A DNA stretch of 64,000 bases from Caballeronia hypogeia (GCF_001544875.2 NZ_FCOA02000001.1:372001-436000), one strand, 5' to 3'. Shown: positions 22,894 to 31,448, counted from the first letter of the stretch. The notes: generated by a model from the sequence alone, not told the origin. Program-made: numbers and translations.

Positions 22894-22920
22894 TTTACGG
22901 CACTCGACTGGAAAACTTTG
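22894..22920 (-). promoter_or_regulatory. Sigma28 (FliA) promoter of motAB-che
   Basis: On the minus strand CAAAGTTT (22920-22913), an 11-base spacer and GCCGTAAA (22901-22894). The enteric consensus is TAAAGTTT-N11-GCCGATAA, so 14 of 16 positions match with exact spacing. Predicted start near 22887, a 5' leader of about 40 bases to the GTG of motA. This separates motAB-che from the flhDC transcript. Confidence 0.87.
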
Positions 22921-23011
22921 GGGGCGTGACCGCGAGGGCGGCAAACGGTAAAACCCGCGTCGCGCCTGGGTTCGAGAGATGCCTGCTGCGGAGCCTGGCG
23001 AAGGTGCGACG

Positions 23012-23587
23012 TCAGGCCGCGATGGACGTGCTGCCCAGCGGCGCGCGATGCGGATCGGCCGCCTTGCGCGTCTTGCCCGCGCGCGACGGCGGCTGGCACA
23101 GCCCGCAGACATAGCCCGCGCGCAAGTCGTACGCATGCGCGACGAAACCTCCGCCGCAGCGCGTGCAGGTGTTGGTCTGGAGCATGCCGGATTCGAAATA
23201 GCGCACCAGCGTCCAGGCGCGCGTGAGCGACAGCACCGGCTCGTCGCCGTAGAGCGCGGCGTGCTCGAGATAGAGCCGGTAGCTCCTCACGATCGCCTGG
23301 ATCGTGCTCTGCGCGCCCGCGCCGCCGCCGTGCCGCTCAATGAAGCGGTAGATGCCGTGAAACAGCGACGAATGAATGTTCGGCTGCCACGTCATGAACC
23401 AGTCGGTCGAAAACGGCAGCATGCCCTTGGGCGGCGAGGCGCCCTTGAGCTCCTTGTAGAGCTTGATCAGGCGATCGCGCGACAGACTCGTCTCCGCCTC
23501 CAGCAATTGCAGGCGCGCGCCGAGCTCGATCAGCTCGATCGCCAGAGTGATCTCGCGGACTTCCGCGACCACGCTTTTCGTCGCCAT
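23012..23587 (-). CDS. flhC: Flagellar transcriptional activator FlhC
   Basis: 191 residues. FlhC forms the FlhD4C2 complex that switches on class-2 flagellar genes. The C-terminal zinc site is visible as four cysteines, CTRCGG and CGLC about 25 residues apart. Starts 15 bp after flhD, co-transcribed. The end of the protein (APLGSTSIAA) is followed by the motA promoter. Confidence 0.96.
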   Translation of the reverse strand: MATKSVVAEVREITLAIELIELGARLQLLEAETSLSRDRLIKLYKELKGASPPKGMLPFSTDWFMTWQPNIHSSLFHGIYRFIERHGGGAGAQSTIQAIVRSYRLYLEHAALYGDEPVLSLTRAWTLVRYFESGMLQTNTCTRCGGGFVAHAYDLRAGYVCGLCQPPSRAGKTRKAADPHRAPLGSTSIAA

Positions 23588-23602
23588 CGGACCGCAGCGC
23601 GC

Positions 23603-23926
23603 TCAGCCGATCTGCGTGACGGGGGCGTCCGCCAGCAATATGGCGGCATGGGCGTGCGCGAGCGCCGCGCTCCTGTCCTTGTCGGCGAGTGAAGAAAGGA
23701 TCGTGTGATCGTCGAAACGGAAACCGCACAGCAGATGGCTCGACGACGCCACCTTCACCGCCTGCGCGAGCGTCAGCGACGACAAGACCTGCGCGACCTG
23801 CTCGGAAACTCCGAGACGGTACATCGCCGAGACACGGTCTTCATTCAAAAGCCGCTGTGCGAGGAGCAAGTACGACAGGTTCACCTCGCGGATTTCCGCG
23901 AGCGTACTTGGATTGCTGGCCGTCAT
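23603..23926 (-). CDS. flhD: Flagellar transcriptional activator FlhD
   Basis: 107 residues (MTASNPSTLAEIREVNLSYL), helical FlhD fold. Start at 23926 chosen from the family N terminus; purine-rich GGGGAAAAAG immediately precedes it. Heads the flhDC operon on the minus strand with a 650-bp upstream region that should integrate environmental input. Confidence 0.95.
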   Translation of the reverse strand: MTASNPSTLAEIREVNLSYLLLAQRLLNEDRVSAMYRLGVSEQVAQVLSSLTLAQAVKVASSSHLLCGFRFDDHTILSSLADKDRSAALAHAHAAILLADAPVTQIG

Positions 23927-24578
23927 CTTTTTCCCCGAATCGATACATGGCTGGTCAAGCCCGGCGGGAACGTTTGCTCGGATCGCGGCAGACATGGCGA
24001 AACCGGCCCCGCGCGTGTTTTCTGGTGTCGATCCGATTGTCCACGAAGCGCGCGGGCGCGCCTGTCGGACAAAGCATCCGACACCGCGACGGAGTTTCGC
24101 GAAGTTTTATGTAGGAATATTTCTTACACGGGGCCGTGCAAGGAAATGAAGGCGGCAGATTCAGGTTATCGGCAACTATTTGTCTGACTTAATGGTTTCG
24201 AGGCCGCATTTTAAGGCGCTGAATCCGTGAACACGCGTCCGGCCGTGCGCGGGCGTCCGGGAACATTCCGTGCTGACAAGTGCCTCGCGGCCTCACCCAC
24301 ACTTCACATTCGTCCACGTCGGCGATATCGGTGCAATTTCTGACTTCGTAACAGCAGTTGTTTCGCGCTGTAACAACGATAAGCGATTGAAAAATGACGT
24401 GAAATGCCGCTCTCGATCCCGATAATGAGCATTAAGGGATAACCCGGTCGCGATGTTTTTCATCTCCGGGCCGATCTCGGGCGGCGTCCAACCTACGCGC
24501 GGCCCGCCCGAATGGCATGTGTTGAGCGCTCGACCGGAGTGTGACTGCAATGCCTCTAATGAAAAGGAGAGTCACGTT
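23927..24578. promoter_or_regulatory. flhD / glycosyltransferase divergent control region
   Basis: 652 bp without a gene. Besides the possible sigma28 site it holds two dyads: GTCGGA-N7-TCCGAC (24064-24082) and GTAGGAAT-ATTTCTTAC (24111-24127, imperfect), both plausible binding sites for regulators of flhDC. The part from about 24310 to 24440 is AT-richer than the neighbours. No small ORF with a ribosome site was found. Confidence 0.5.
24166..24192 (-). promoter_or_regulatory. Possible sigma28 promoter upstream of flhD
   Basis: Minus strand TTAAGTCA (24192-24185), 11-base spacer, GCCGATAA (24173-24166). The -10 is perfect, the -35 matches at 5 of 8. It would give a 5' leader of about 230 bases to flhD and a FliA-to-FlhDC feedback. 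Confidence 0.5.
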
Positions 24579-25643
24579 ATGCGAATCGCACAAATTGCAC
24601 CGTTGCACGAAGCAGTTCCTCCGAAGTTTTACGGCGGCACTGAGCGAGTGGTGTCGTATCTGACCGACGCGCTCGTCGATCTGGGTCACGACGTCACTCT
24701 GTTCGCCAGCGGCGATTCGCAAACGAAGGCGAACCTCGAAGCCGTGTGGCCGCGCGCGCTGCGACTGGATCCGACGGTCCGCGACGCCCTCGCGCCGCAC
24801 ATGCTGCTGCTCGAAACCGTCCGCCAGCGCGCCCACGAGTTCGACGTACTGCACTTCCACCTCGACTACATGCCGTTCCCGCTGTTCACGCAGATGGACA
24901 CGCCGTTCGTGACGACCCTGCATGGCCGTCTCGACCTGCCTGAACTGCAGCCGATCTTCAACACGTTCACGAAGGCGAACGTGATCTCGATCTCGGACAA
25001 CCAGCGCGGCCCGCTGCCGCAGGCGAACTGGCTGAACACGGTCTATCACGGCCTGCCGGACCAGTTGCTCGCGCCGCAGCCGCACAAGAAGCCGGAATAC
25101 CTCGCCTTTCTCGGCCGTATCTGCCCGGAAAAGCGCGCGGACCTCGCCATCAAGATCGCGGCGCAAAGCGGCCTGCCGCTGAAGATCGCGGCCAAGGTGG
25201 ACAAGGTCGACCAGGAATACTTCAAGTCGACGATCGAGCCGCTGCTTTCCCAGGCGCATGTGGAATTCATCGGCGAGATCAACGAGGCGCAGAAGCCGGA
25301 ATTCCTCTCGGGCGCGAAGGCACTGCTCTTCCCGATCGACTGGAACGAGCCGTTCGGCCTGGTGATGATCGAGGCGATGGCGTGCGGCACGCCGGTGATC
25401 GCGTTCAATCGCGGCTCGGTGCCGGAAGTGATCGATCAAGGCGTCACGGGCTTCATCTGCGAGGACGTACAGGGCGCGGTGGGCGCGCTGCAACGTCTGG
25501 ATGAACTGAATCGCGCGGAGATTCGCGCGCAGTTCGAGCGCCGCTTCAGCGCGCGGACCATGGCTTCGAACTACGTCGAAAGCTATACCGCAATGCTGCA
25601 GGCCGCCAAGCGCCCGGTTCTGCGTCAGGTTGCCGTTGGGTAA
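24579..25643 (+). CDS. Glycosyltransferase family 4 protein
   Basis: 354 residues. Start at 24579 (MRIAQIAPLHEAVPP) behind AAAAGGAGA. GT-B fold, GT4 family: N-terminal glycine-rich FYGGTERVVSYL acceptor loop and C-terminal nucleotide-sugar site EPFGLVMIEAMACG with the E-x7-E pair. Retaining transferase; sugar and acceptor unknown. Next to flhDC it might modify flagellin or a surface glycan, but it has its own terminator and is divergent from flhD, so this is only a positional hint. Confidence 0.9.
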   Translation: MRIAQIAPLHEAVPPKFYGGTERVVSYLTDALVDLGHDVTLFASGDSQTKANLEAVWPRALRLDPTVRDALAPHMLLLETVRQRAHEFDVLHFHLDYMPFPLFTQMDTPFVTTLHGRLDLPELQPIFNTFTKANVISISDNQRGPLPQANWLNTVYHGLPDQLLAPQPHKKPEYLAFLGRICPEKRADLAIKIAAQSGLPLKIAAKVDKVDQEYFKSTIEPLLSQAHVEFIGEINEAQKPEFLSGAKALLFPIDWNEPFGLVMIEAMACGTPVIAFNRGSVPEVIDQGVTGFICEDVQGAVGALQRLDELNRAEIRAQFERRFSARTMASNYVESYTAMLQAAKRPVLRQVAVG

Positions 25644-25688
25644 TGGACTGATCGCCGACTGATTCGCGATTGTTCAGCAAGATGAAAT

Positions 25689-25716
25689 GCCGCCCTGAAT
25701 TGGGCGGCTTTTTTTT
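25689..25716 (+). terminator. Terminator of the GT4 gene
   Basis: Seven-base-pair stem GCCGCCC/GGGCGGC (25689-25695, 25702-25708) followed by eight T. Confidence 0.92.
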
Positions 25717-25912
25717 CGTCCGCGCGCCGAACGCGTCGGCTCTCGATAAGGAAGAATCCGAAGTTTCTGCCCGATGCCGGTGAATTGACCGCTGATCGAC
25801 CATTTTTGACAGTTTTTGAAATTGGTCGCGCTTACACTGCGCTCCGCAAGCGCTTTTGTGGCGTTCTTGTTTCAAATCAACGGTTTTTCATTATTTTCAC
25901 GAAGGCAGAATC

Positions 25913-26611
25913 ATGCATTTGTCGAAGCGTCTCGGCGCTGAAATCTTCGGTACTTTTTGGCTCGTGCTGGGCGGCTGCGGAAGCGCCGTGCTCGCAGCGG
26001 CATTCCCTGAACTCGGCATCGGATTCGCCGGCGTCTCGCTGGCATTCGGTCTCACCGTGCTGACGATGGCTTACGCCATCGGGCACGTGTCCGGCTGCCA
26101 CCTCAATCCGGCCGTGAGCATCGGACTCGCGACCGCTGGCCGCTTCCCGGTGCGCGACCTCGTGCCGTATATCGTCGCCCAGGTGTTCGGCGCCACGCTC
26201 GGCGCGCTGGTGATCTACCTGATCGCGACTGGCAATCCGAACTTCGATTTCGCCACGAGCGCGTTCGCCGCGAACGGCTTCGGCGAGCACTCGCCGGGTC
26301 ATTTCTCGATGACCGCCGCTCTGGTGGCCGAAGTCGCGATGACGTTCTTCTTCCTGTTCGTGATCCTGGGCGCCACCGACGACCGCGCGCCGAAGGGCTT
26401 CGCGCCGCTGGCCATCGGTCTGTGCCTGACGCTCATCCATCTGATCAGCATTCCGGTCACCAACACGTCGGTGAACCCGGCGCGCTCGACGAGCCAGGCG
26501 TTCTTCGTCGGCGGCTGGGCGCTCGACCAGCTCTGGTTGTTCTGGATTGCCCCGATTGTCGGCGCAATCCTCGCGGGTCTGCTGTATCCGTGCCTCACGC
26601 GTCAAAAGTAA
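25913..26611 (+). CDS. aqpZ: Aquaporin Z
   Basis: 232 residues, six membrane helices and two half-helices bearing NPA motifs: HLNPAVS (65-67) and SVNPARS (about 188). The selectivity-filter Arg follows the second NPA as in water-specific channels, and the opening [17 protein letters not shown] is typical of AqpZ. Inner membrane water channel. The start at 25913 was chosen because upstream in-frame residues are hydrophilic and unlike the family. Single gene with its own terminator. Confidence 0.95.
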   Translation: MHLSKRLGAEIFGTFWLVLGGCGSAVLAAAFPELGIGFAGVSLAFGLTVLTMAYAIGHVSGCHLNPAVSIGLATAGRFPVRDLVPYIVAQVFGATLGALVIYLIATGNPNFDFATSAFAANGFGEHSPGHFSMTAALVAEVAMTFFFLFVILGATDDRAPKGFAPLAIGLCLTLIHLISIPVTNTSVNPARSTSQAFFVGGWALDQLWLFWIAPIVGAILAGLLYPCLTRQK

Positions 26612-26945
26612 GCGACGACGCGTAGCACAATGCTGCAAACGAAAACGGGCGCCTCGGGCGCCCGTTTTTGCTTTTGCACGCCATTGGAATGATTAACGCC
26701 GCGCGACAAATGTAATGCGGAATTACGAAGCATGCTTATGATTTGCCGCGACGCGTTATCGGCTACAGCTGGGCTCTCCTCGAAAGCCTTGCCACATAGG
26801 GCTCTGCCGAATCGAACGTCACGCGGCTGCGCGATTTTCGCGCTTACGCCGCCCTTGCACACCGTAACAAGTCATCGAAGCATGTAAGACGGCCGGCGCT
26901 TACATTGGACTCATGCGACACACGTCGCCTTCCAGGAGAAACACC
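26612..26945 (+). promoter_or_regulatory. Upstream region of the small Gly/Tyr-rich gene with a 7-bp dyad
   Basis: 334 bp without a gene beyond the aqpZ terminator. Near its end is a perfect inverted repeat ATGTAAG-N10-CTTACAT (26882-26888 and 26899-26905), and the TACATT inside the right arm could be a -10. The position 40 bp before the next ATG fits an operator. The rest shows nothing I can name. Confidence 0.5.
26642..26675. terminator. Terminator after aqpZ
   Basis: Stem AAAACGGGCGCC/GGCGCCCGTTTT (26642-26653, 26657-26668) with a TCG loop and T-rich end. Confidence 0.92.
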
Positions 26946-27245
26946 ATGAAGCGCATCGTCACCCATATGCTCGTCGCGACCGGTCTTGCCATTGGCGCGG
27001 TCGGCGCAGCCCAGGCTCACAGCGATCTGCACATCGGCGTCTCGCTCGGCGCACCGGCGTATGTGGCGCCGGCTCCCGTGTACGTACGCCCGGCCGCACC
27101 GGCGTATCGCGCGCCGTACTACCGCCACGAAGAGCCGCGCTGGCACGGCGACTACGGTCACGACAACGGTCGCTGGAACCGCACAGGCTGGGATCACGGC
27201 GGCTACGGCAACAGTTATGGCAACAACTGGGGCCGTCGTGGGTAA
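26946..27245 (+). CDS. Small exported protein, Pro/Tyr/Gly/Asn-rich
   Basis: 99 residues with a good ribosome site (AGGAGA). Signal peptide ending GAAQAHS. The mature part first repeats Ala-Pro-Val/Ala-Tyr (APAYVAPAPVYVRPAAPAY), then turns into a His/Asp/Gly/Asn/Trp-rich tail (HGDYGHDNGRWN...). Small proteins of this composition are frequent in Burkholderia and unassigned; an envelope or matrix role is only a guess. A dyad upstream suggests regulated expression. Confidence 0.8.
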   Translation: MKRIVTHMLVATGLAIGAVGAAQAHSDLHIGVSLGAPAYVAPAPVYVRPAAPAYRAPYYRHEEPRWHGDYGHDNGRWNRTGWDHGGYGNSYGNNWGRRG

Positions 27246-27293
27246 TCGAAACCGGGCCGCTGAAACATGCCGGCGGCCCCTCGCGGCAGACGC

Positions 27294-28130
27294 TCAGTCG
27301 GGCGTCTGCCCCGGCGATGCGAGTTCGTCGCGAATTTCGAACAACTTGCGCAGTTGATGCGCAACACCCGCCTCGAAGTTATTGCCCACACGCGGCACGT
27401 TTGGCAGACGCTTGATGAGATCGGGGTTGGCGTTGTTCATCATGAACGGATGACCGGCGGTTTCCAGAAGGTCGATATCGTTCATGTTGTCGCCGAAAGC
27501 GACGCACTGCGCCGTTTCGAGGTTCAGCCGCTCCAGCACGAAGCGCAGCGCCCGGCCCTTCGATACATCCGAAGTCATCACTTCCAGACAGTCTGGCAAC
27601 GAATAGGTCACGTAGAGCGCGTCGCCGAATTCACGTTCGAGATTCGCCGCGGTTTTCTTCAGATCCGCCGGCTCGCCGATATACAGCACCTTTGCGATGT
27701 TCTGACCGTCATGCTCGCGCAGATCCATCACCTCGTACTTGAAGCCCGAATCCTGGTGGAAAACCAGCAGTTCGGGCGCGTGACGGTCGATGAGCCACGC
27801 GTCGTCGGCGAACAGATTGACGATGACGCGGCTGTCGCCCACAAGATCCGGCTGCACGAGGCGGCGCACGGCGGCGGGATCGAGGTCGCGCGAATAAATG
27901 CGTTCGTCGCCCGGCGCATGCACGCGCGCGCCGTTCGACGTGATCAGGTATGCATCCACGCCGAGCAGATCGCGGATGCCAGCGACGTCGCAATAATGCC
28001 GGCCCGTCGCGATGATGATGGGCACGCCGCGCGCGGCCAGCGTGCGCACGGTTTCGGCGGTGAAGGGATCGAGCTGGTGGTCGCTATTGAGGAGCGTACC
28101 GTCGAGATCAGTGGCGATGACCGAGTACAT
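27294..28130 (-). CDS. Cof-type HAD-IIB hydrolase
   Basis: 278 residues. HAD motif I DLDGTLLN at residues 8-15, motif II IATG, motif III Lys in KGRAL, and motif IV FGDNMNDIDLLE, with the C2 cap of the Cof/YidA subfamily. Mg-dependent sugar-phosphate or related phosphatase; substrate unknown. A typical stand-alone gene, 45 bp from the following kinase on the same strand, possibly co-transcribed with it. Confidence 0.93.
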   Translation of the reverse strand: MYSVIATDLDGTLLNSDHQLDPFTAETVRTLAARGVPIIIATGRHYCDVAGIRDLLGVDAYLITSNGARVHAPGDERIYSRDLDPAAVRRLVQPDLVGDSRVIVNLFADDAWLIDRHAPELLVFHQDSGFKYEVMDLREHDGQNIAKVLYIGEPADLKKTAANLEREFGDALYVTYSLPDCLEVMTSDVSKGRALRFVLERLNLETAQCVAFGDNMNDIDLLETAGHPFMMNNANPDLIKRLPNVPRVGNNFEAGVAHQLRKLFEIRDELASPGQTPD

Positions 28131-28175
28131 GACTGCCTTTGTGGTTGCTTTCGCGGTGCCGCGGAGGTCGGTATT

Positions 28176-29093
28176 TTATCGCGCCGCGCCGTGACGAGCC
28201 TCCGAAGCGGACACGGCGCGCTGTGCAAGGCGCAGCGCGCCCGCCGCGGAATCGGCGAGCGGCGCCCGCAGTCGCTCGCGCAAGGCAGGCGGCACGAACG
28301 GCACGTAAGGTTCGGCCAGCCCACCGCACAGCGCTACAGGCAATGTCCCCGCCACGTCGAGCGGCGCGATCAGCCTGCCTATTTCCCGCCCTGCATCTTC
28401 GAGAAGCCGAGCGGCGTCCGGATGATCGCGGAACTCGAACACCGTGGGCGCGAGCGTGGCGTAGGCGGTCTGGTTCGCGGCGCACAGCCAGACGACCAGA
28501 CTGTCGCGATCCGCCGCGCCCGTGCGAACGAGCAATGCGCGCGACCAGTCGTCATGCGCAGCGCGGCCGTCGAGCACGCGCTGGAGATGTACCACGGCGC
28601 GCAAGCCGAGCCACGCGCCGCTCGCTTCGTCCCCGCTCGGAAAGCCGTAGCCGCCGGCAATACGGCACACGCCCGCGTCGTCCAGCGAAGCCGCGATGCT
28701 GCCCGTGCCGAGCGCGACGATCACGCCCGCCTCGCCGCCATGCGCGCCGAGAACGGTGGTGTAAGCATCGCTTTCGACGCTGAGCGCGTGGACGCCCGGC
28801 GCAGCGGCGAGAAAGGCGGCGAGCCAGTCGGCGTTGTTCACGCCGGCGAGCCCGCAGCCGAGCGCGCAAGCGCGCCAGTCGAACGGCAGCGCGGCGGCAG
28901 CGAACGCGCGCAGGCACGCCTCGCCGATCGATTGCCACGCGCGCTCCACGCCGAGTCCCAGCCCGGAAGGGCCGGCGACCGCTCGCGCAAGCTCCACGCC
29001 CTGCGCGTTCGCGAGGATCACGCGCGTGCCGCTTCCGCCGCCGTCGACGCCGAGCAGATAGCCATTGAATATGGAGGTCGGATAGGTATTCAT
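28176..29093 (-). CDS. BadF/BadG/BcrA/BcrD-family ATPase, N-acetylglucosamine-kinase-like
   Basis: About 305 residues (ATG 29093; an ATG at 29129 would add 12). Actin-like ATPase fold: phosphate-1 loop GVDGGGSGTRV at the N terminus, ALGTGSIAA for phosphate 2, and GGYGFPSGDEASGAWLG which is characteristic of the GlcNAc-kinase type in this family. Likely phosphorylates an amino sugar in the cytosol, perhaps in cell-wall recycling. Divergent from tag. Ribosome site at 29093 is weak, so the exact start is uncertain. Confidence 0.88.
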   Translation of the reverse strand: MNTYPTSIFNGYLLGVDGGGSGTRVILANAQGVELARAVAGPSGLGLGVERAWQSIGEACLRAFAAAALPFDWRACALGCGLAGVNNADWLAAFLAAAPGVHALSVESDAYTTVLGAHGGEAGVIVALGTGSIAASLDDAGVCRIAGGYGFPSGDEASGAWLGLRAVVHLQRVLDGRAAHDDWSRALLVRTGAADRDSLVVWLCAANQTAYATLAPTVFEFRDHPDAARLLEDAGREIGRLIAPLDVAGTLPVALCGGLAEPYVPFVPPALRERLRAPLADSAAGALRLAQRAVSASEARHGAAR

Positions 29094-29231
29094 GGGCGCA
29101 AGCTTACCGGCGTCGGCAGCGCGCGCCAATTAGCCGGACGGCATACGCCAAAACGACATAGGCCGATCGGCCGAGTGGCGCGGCGCGGTCATTCCGCTAT
29201 GCTGACCCGATTCGAATCATCAGGAGTCGCA

Positions 29232-29837
29232 ATGGCAGACACCGATCACACCCGCTGTGCCTGGGCCACGACGGAGGCAATGATCGCTTACCACGACGGC
29301 GAATGGGGCGTGCCCTCGCACGACGATCAGCATCTTTTCGAAATGCTGGTGCTGGAGGGCGCGCAGGCGGGCCTGTCCTGGTCGACGATCCTCAACAAGC
29401 GCGAAGGCTATCGCGCGCTGTTCGCGGACTTCGACATCGACCGCGTGGCGCGCTTTACCGAGAAGGATATCGAGCGGATCGTGCTGGACGCGCGCATCGT
29501 ACGCAACCGGGCGAAGATCGCGTCCGCGGTGCTCAATGCGCGCGCCGTGAAGCAGATCCAGCAGGAGCACGGCTCGTTCGCGGAGTTCGTCTGGTCGTTC
29601 GTCGACGGCAAGACGATCGACACGCCGCGCGATGCGAAGAATCCCACACCCGCCTCCACCCCGGAATCCGACGCGCTCAGCAAAGCGCTCAAAAAATACG
29701 GCTGCAAGTTCGTCGGCACGACCATTTGCTATGCATTCATGCAGGCGACCGGCATGGTCAACGATCATGCGGCCGGCTGCCTGTCGCGAGGAAAAGCTAA
29801 GACGAAACGGAAAATTGCGACCAGATCCGCGCATTAA
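29232..29837 (+). CDS. tag: DNA-3-methyladenine glycosylase I
   Basis: 201 residues, Tag family, removing 3-methyladenine from alkylated DNA. The N-terminal RCAWATTEAMIAYHDGEWG contains the family Cys, His and Glu (zinc and base pocket), and CLSRGKAK lies at the C terminus. Start at 29232 follows CAGGAG. The ORF is open far upstream (to 27267) but that part is a shadow of two minus-strand genes. Confidence 0.95.
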   Translation: MADTDHTRCAWATTEAMIAYHDGEWGVPSHDDQHLFEMLVLEGAQAGLSWSTILNKREGYRALFADFDIDRVARFTEKDIERIVLDARIVRNRAKIASAVLNARAVKQIQQEHGSFAEFVWSFVDGKTIDTPRDAKNPTPASTPESDALSKALKKYGCKFVGTTICYAFMQATGMVNDHAAGCLSRGKAKTKRKIATRSAH

Positions 29838-30304
29838 GATATTTCTTCAGCGAAATTTTTTTGCTTTTTGGCAACGTTTCTGAGCCGAAAACGTAACGCC
29901 TAGGGAAACTCCCTATGGCTGCAAGTTTTTTTGCAGTGAAGCACGCGCAAATCCGCGAATTGAAAGGGTTTTGGACGGGTTTTCCGCACTGCACGAACGT
30001 GCGCTCCGTGTAAAAATGGCGTCCTCGCGTGTGCTAGCGCACCTTTTTACCGGCCCGAACCGTTATAACTGACGGTGTATGGATCGTTCACTGTGTGTAG
30101 AAATCCGACGCGAGCACTCAAGGGCGCTCTGAGAGCTCAACGCCCAAGCCGGGAAAACCGTCGTGCTCGAATCAGTGTCCGGGCGGCGTTGCGTTCATCA
30201 GGTTGCGCCCTATTTGCAACGACGCCGCCGCTCCGGTGCAGCAGGTGCAGGTTCTCGAATATCCAAACGCATGGCCGCTGCGCAGGGGCGCAGGGGAGAA
30301 GATC
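29838..30304 (+). promoter_or_regulatory. AT-rich control region before the tandem unknown pair
   Basis: 467 bp without a gene. A hairpin GCCTAGGGA-AAC-TCCCTA-t-GGC (29898-29919) runs into TGCAAGTTTTTTT and may end tag. A second dyad CTGCAA/TTGCAG overlaps the T-run. The first 220 bases are AT-rich with several T-tracts, unlike the flanks. TATAAC at 30064 could be a -10. No small ORF with a convincing start. Confidence 0.45.
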
Positions 30305-30730
30305 ATGAAAAGCTTGAACTTCCTGACCCATCAGGAGATTTTCAACAGCGCAGTAGAGCATCTTTTCGTGCAGGGGCAAGCGGCCCTGCTGCCGCGCGGT
30401 GGCGGCGCCTACCGCGGATATTGCGGCGGCTGCCCCGTCGGACGCTTCATAAAGCCGCGCGATTACGTCACCGCCATGGAAGGCGTGCCCATCCGCTATA
30501 TCGCCCGGACGCCGGGGGAAATTCCGGCGTACATGGACGTGGGCGTCGCCGCGCTCAAACGCGCCCTGCTGCGCGCGCGCATCAACGTCTTCGATCCCAA
30601 TACCGTCGAACTGCTTTCCTGCCTGCAGAACGTTCATGACGTTTTCGGCAAGTGGGAATGGCGCGAACGTCTCACGTCGATCGCGCGTCAGTTCGGCTTG
30701 TCCGCCGAGCTTCTTAAAACGGCTGCTTGA
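30305..30730 (+). CDS. Unknown protein A of a tandem related pair (C-x-[IV]-G motif)
   Basis: 141 residues, ribosome site GGGGAGAAG directly before ATG. No named domain. N-terminal helix (TLTHQEIFNSAVEHLF-like), then a Gly-rich turn with GGCPVG, the segment YVTAMEGVPI, and a C-terminal part NVFDPNTVELLSCLQNVHD followed by WRERLTSIARQFGL. The next gene has the same order of segments (KCAIG, ALEGVGI, NAYDPNIIDLLLELEQVHD, WPHLLAALGK). I recall many short phage- and chromosome-borne bacterial proteins with this pattern (CAVG, EG, L-x2-L-Q-x2-HD, W), all of unknown role. Cytosolic. Confidence 0.75.
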   Translation: MKSLNFLTHQEIFNSAVEHLFVQGQAALLPRGGGAYRGYCGGCPVGRFIKPRDYVTAMEGVPIRYIARTPGEIPAYMDVGVAALKRALLRARINVFDPNTVELLSCLQNVHDVFGKWEWRERLTSIARQFGLSAELLKTAA

Positions 30731-30746
30731 TAGTGCAGGTGCAGTG

Positions 30747-31124
30747 ATGTTGAGCCCTATTACGATGTTGACCGCGAAGGACATTTTCGAGCGCGTGAGC
30801 ACGCATTTGCTCACGCAACTCGCGGTGTCGGAAGACGACAACGGCTCGTGCCGGCTCCGCAGCCCGGAAGGCCGCAAGTGCGCGATCGGCTCGCTCGTGC
30901 GCGACGATCTGTACGAGCCGGCGCTGGAAGGCGTCGGCATTTCGTACTACCGGCATGCGCAGGACGGCAAGCTCCTGCGGGCGCTGTATGCATCGAACGT
31001 GAATGCCTACGATCCGAACATCATCGATCTGCTGCTCGAACTGGAGCAGGTCCACGACGACGCCGATGTCGAAGAGTGGCCGCATCTGCTCGCGGCGCTC
31101 GGCAAGCGTCACGAGTTTGTCTGA
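30747..31124 (+). CDS. Unknown protein B of a tandem related pair
   Basis: 125 residues from ATG 30747 (AGGTG upstream), 16 bp after its relative; an ATG at 30765 is possible. It begins with a helix (AKDIFERVSTHLLTQL), then GSCRLRSPEGRKCAIGSLV, ALEGVGI, and ends with a helical NAYDPNIIDLLLELEQVHDDAD and WPHLLAALGKRHEF. It keeps the family pattern better than protein A, which has lost part of the Cys-proximal strand. Divergent duplication and co-transcription suggest a heteromer or two specificities. Ends at a bidirectional terminator shared with rpsU. Confidence 0.78.
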   Translation: MLSPITMLTAKDIFERVSTHLLTQLAVSEDDNGSCRLRSPEGRKCAIGSLVRDDLYEPALEGVGISYYRHAQDGKLLRALYASNVNAYDPNIIDLLLELEQVHDDADVEEWPHLLAALGKRHEFV

Positions 31125-31151
31125 AACGCTCGACTCCCAGGCCATAAAGCG

Positions 31152-31190
31152 AAAACGGCGGTGCGCCCTCACGGGTCGCACCGCCGTTTT
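31152..31190. terminator. Bidirectional terminator between the unknown pair and rpsU
   Basis: Fourteen-base-pair stem (31152-31165 with 31177-31190), AAAA on one side and TTTT on the other; the loop has an inner CCC/GGG. Confidence 0.92.
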
Positions 31191-31235
31191 GCCATGCGCG
31201 CCAGGATTCGAAGAATCTCGCGCGCACGAGACGCT

Positions 31236-31448
31236 TTAGTGCATCTTCTTCGGCAGCATCTGGCTGCGCAGACGCTTGCGCAGACGCGCGACAGCGGCGG
31301 CCTTCTTGCGCTTGCGCTCGGTGGTCGGCTTTTCGTACGACTGGCGCTCGCGCAGCTCGGCGATCAGGCCATTGCGCTCGATGGTGCGGCGGAAACGCCG
31401 AATTGCGACATCGAACGGCTCATTTTCTTTAAGGACGATGGTGGTCAT
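31236..31448 (-). CDS. rpsU: 30S ribosomal protein S21
   Basis: 70 residues ([19 protein letters not shown]), basic, full length for bS21. It lies at the platform of the small subunit near the anti-Shine-Dalgarno end of 16S RNA. Ribosome site AGGA upstream on the minus strand. Here it is a single gene, not linked to dnaG-rpoD. Confidence 0.97.
   Translation of the reverse strand: MTTIVLKENEPFDVAIRRFRRTIERNGLIAELRERQSYEKPTTERKRKKAAAVARLRKRLRSQMLPKKMH

Noticed and set aside
22849..23136. ATG-based N-terminal extension of motA
   Set aside because: Arg-rich, overlaps flhC, and passes the sigma28 promoter; GTG at 22848 has a good ribosome site.
24399..24425. CCCGATAA before the GT4 gene as a sigma28 site
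   Set aside because: The -35 position (GTGAAATG) does not match.
26756..26782. TTATCGGC on minus near aqpZ as a sigma28 -10
   Set aside because: No -35 match at 11 bp and no minus gene downstream.
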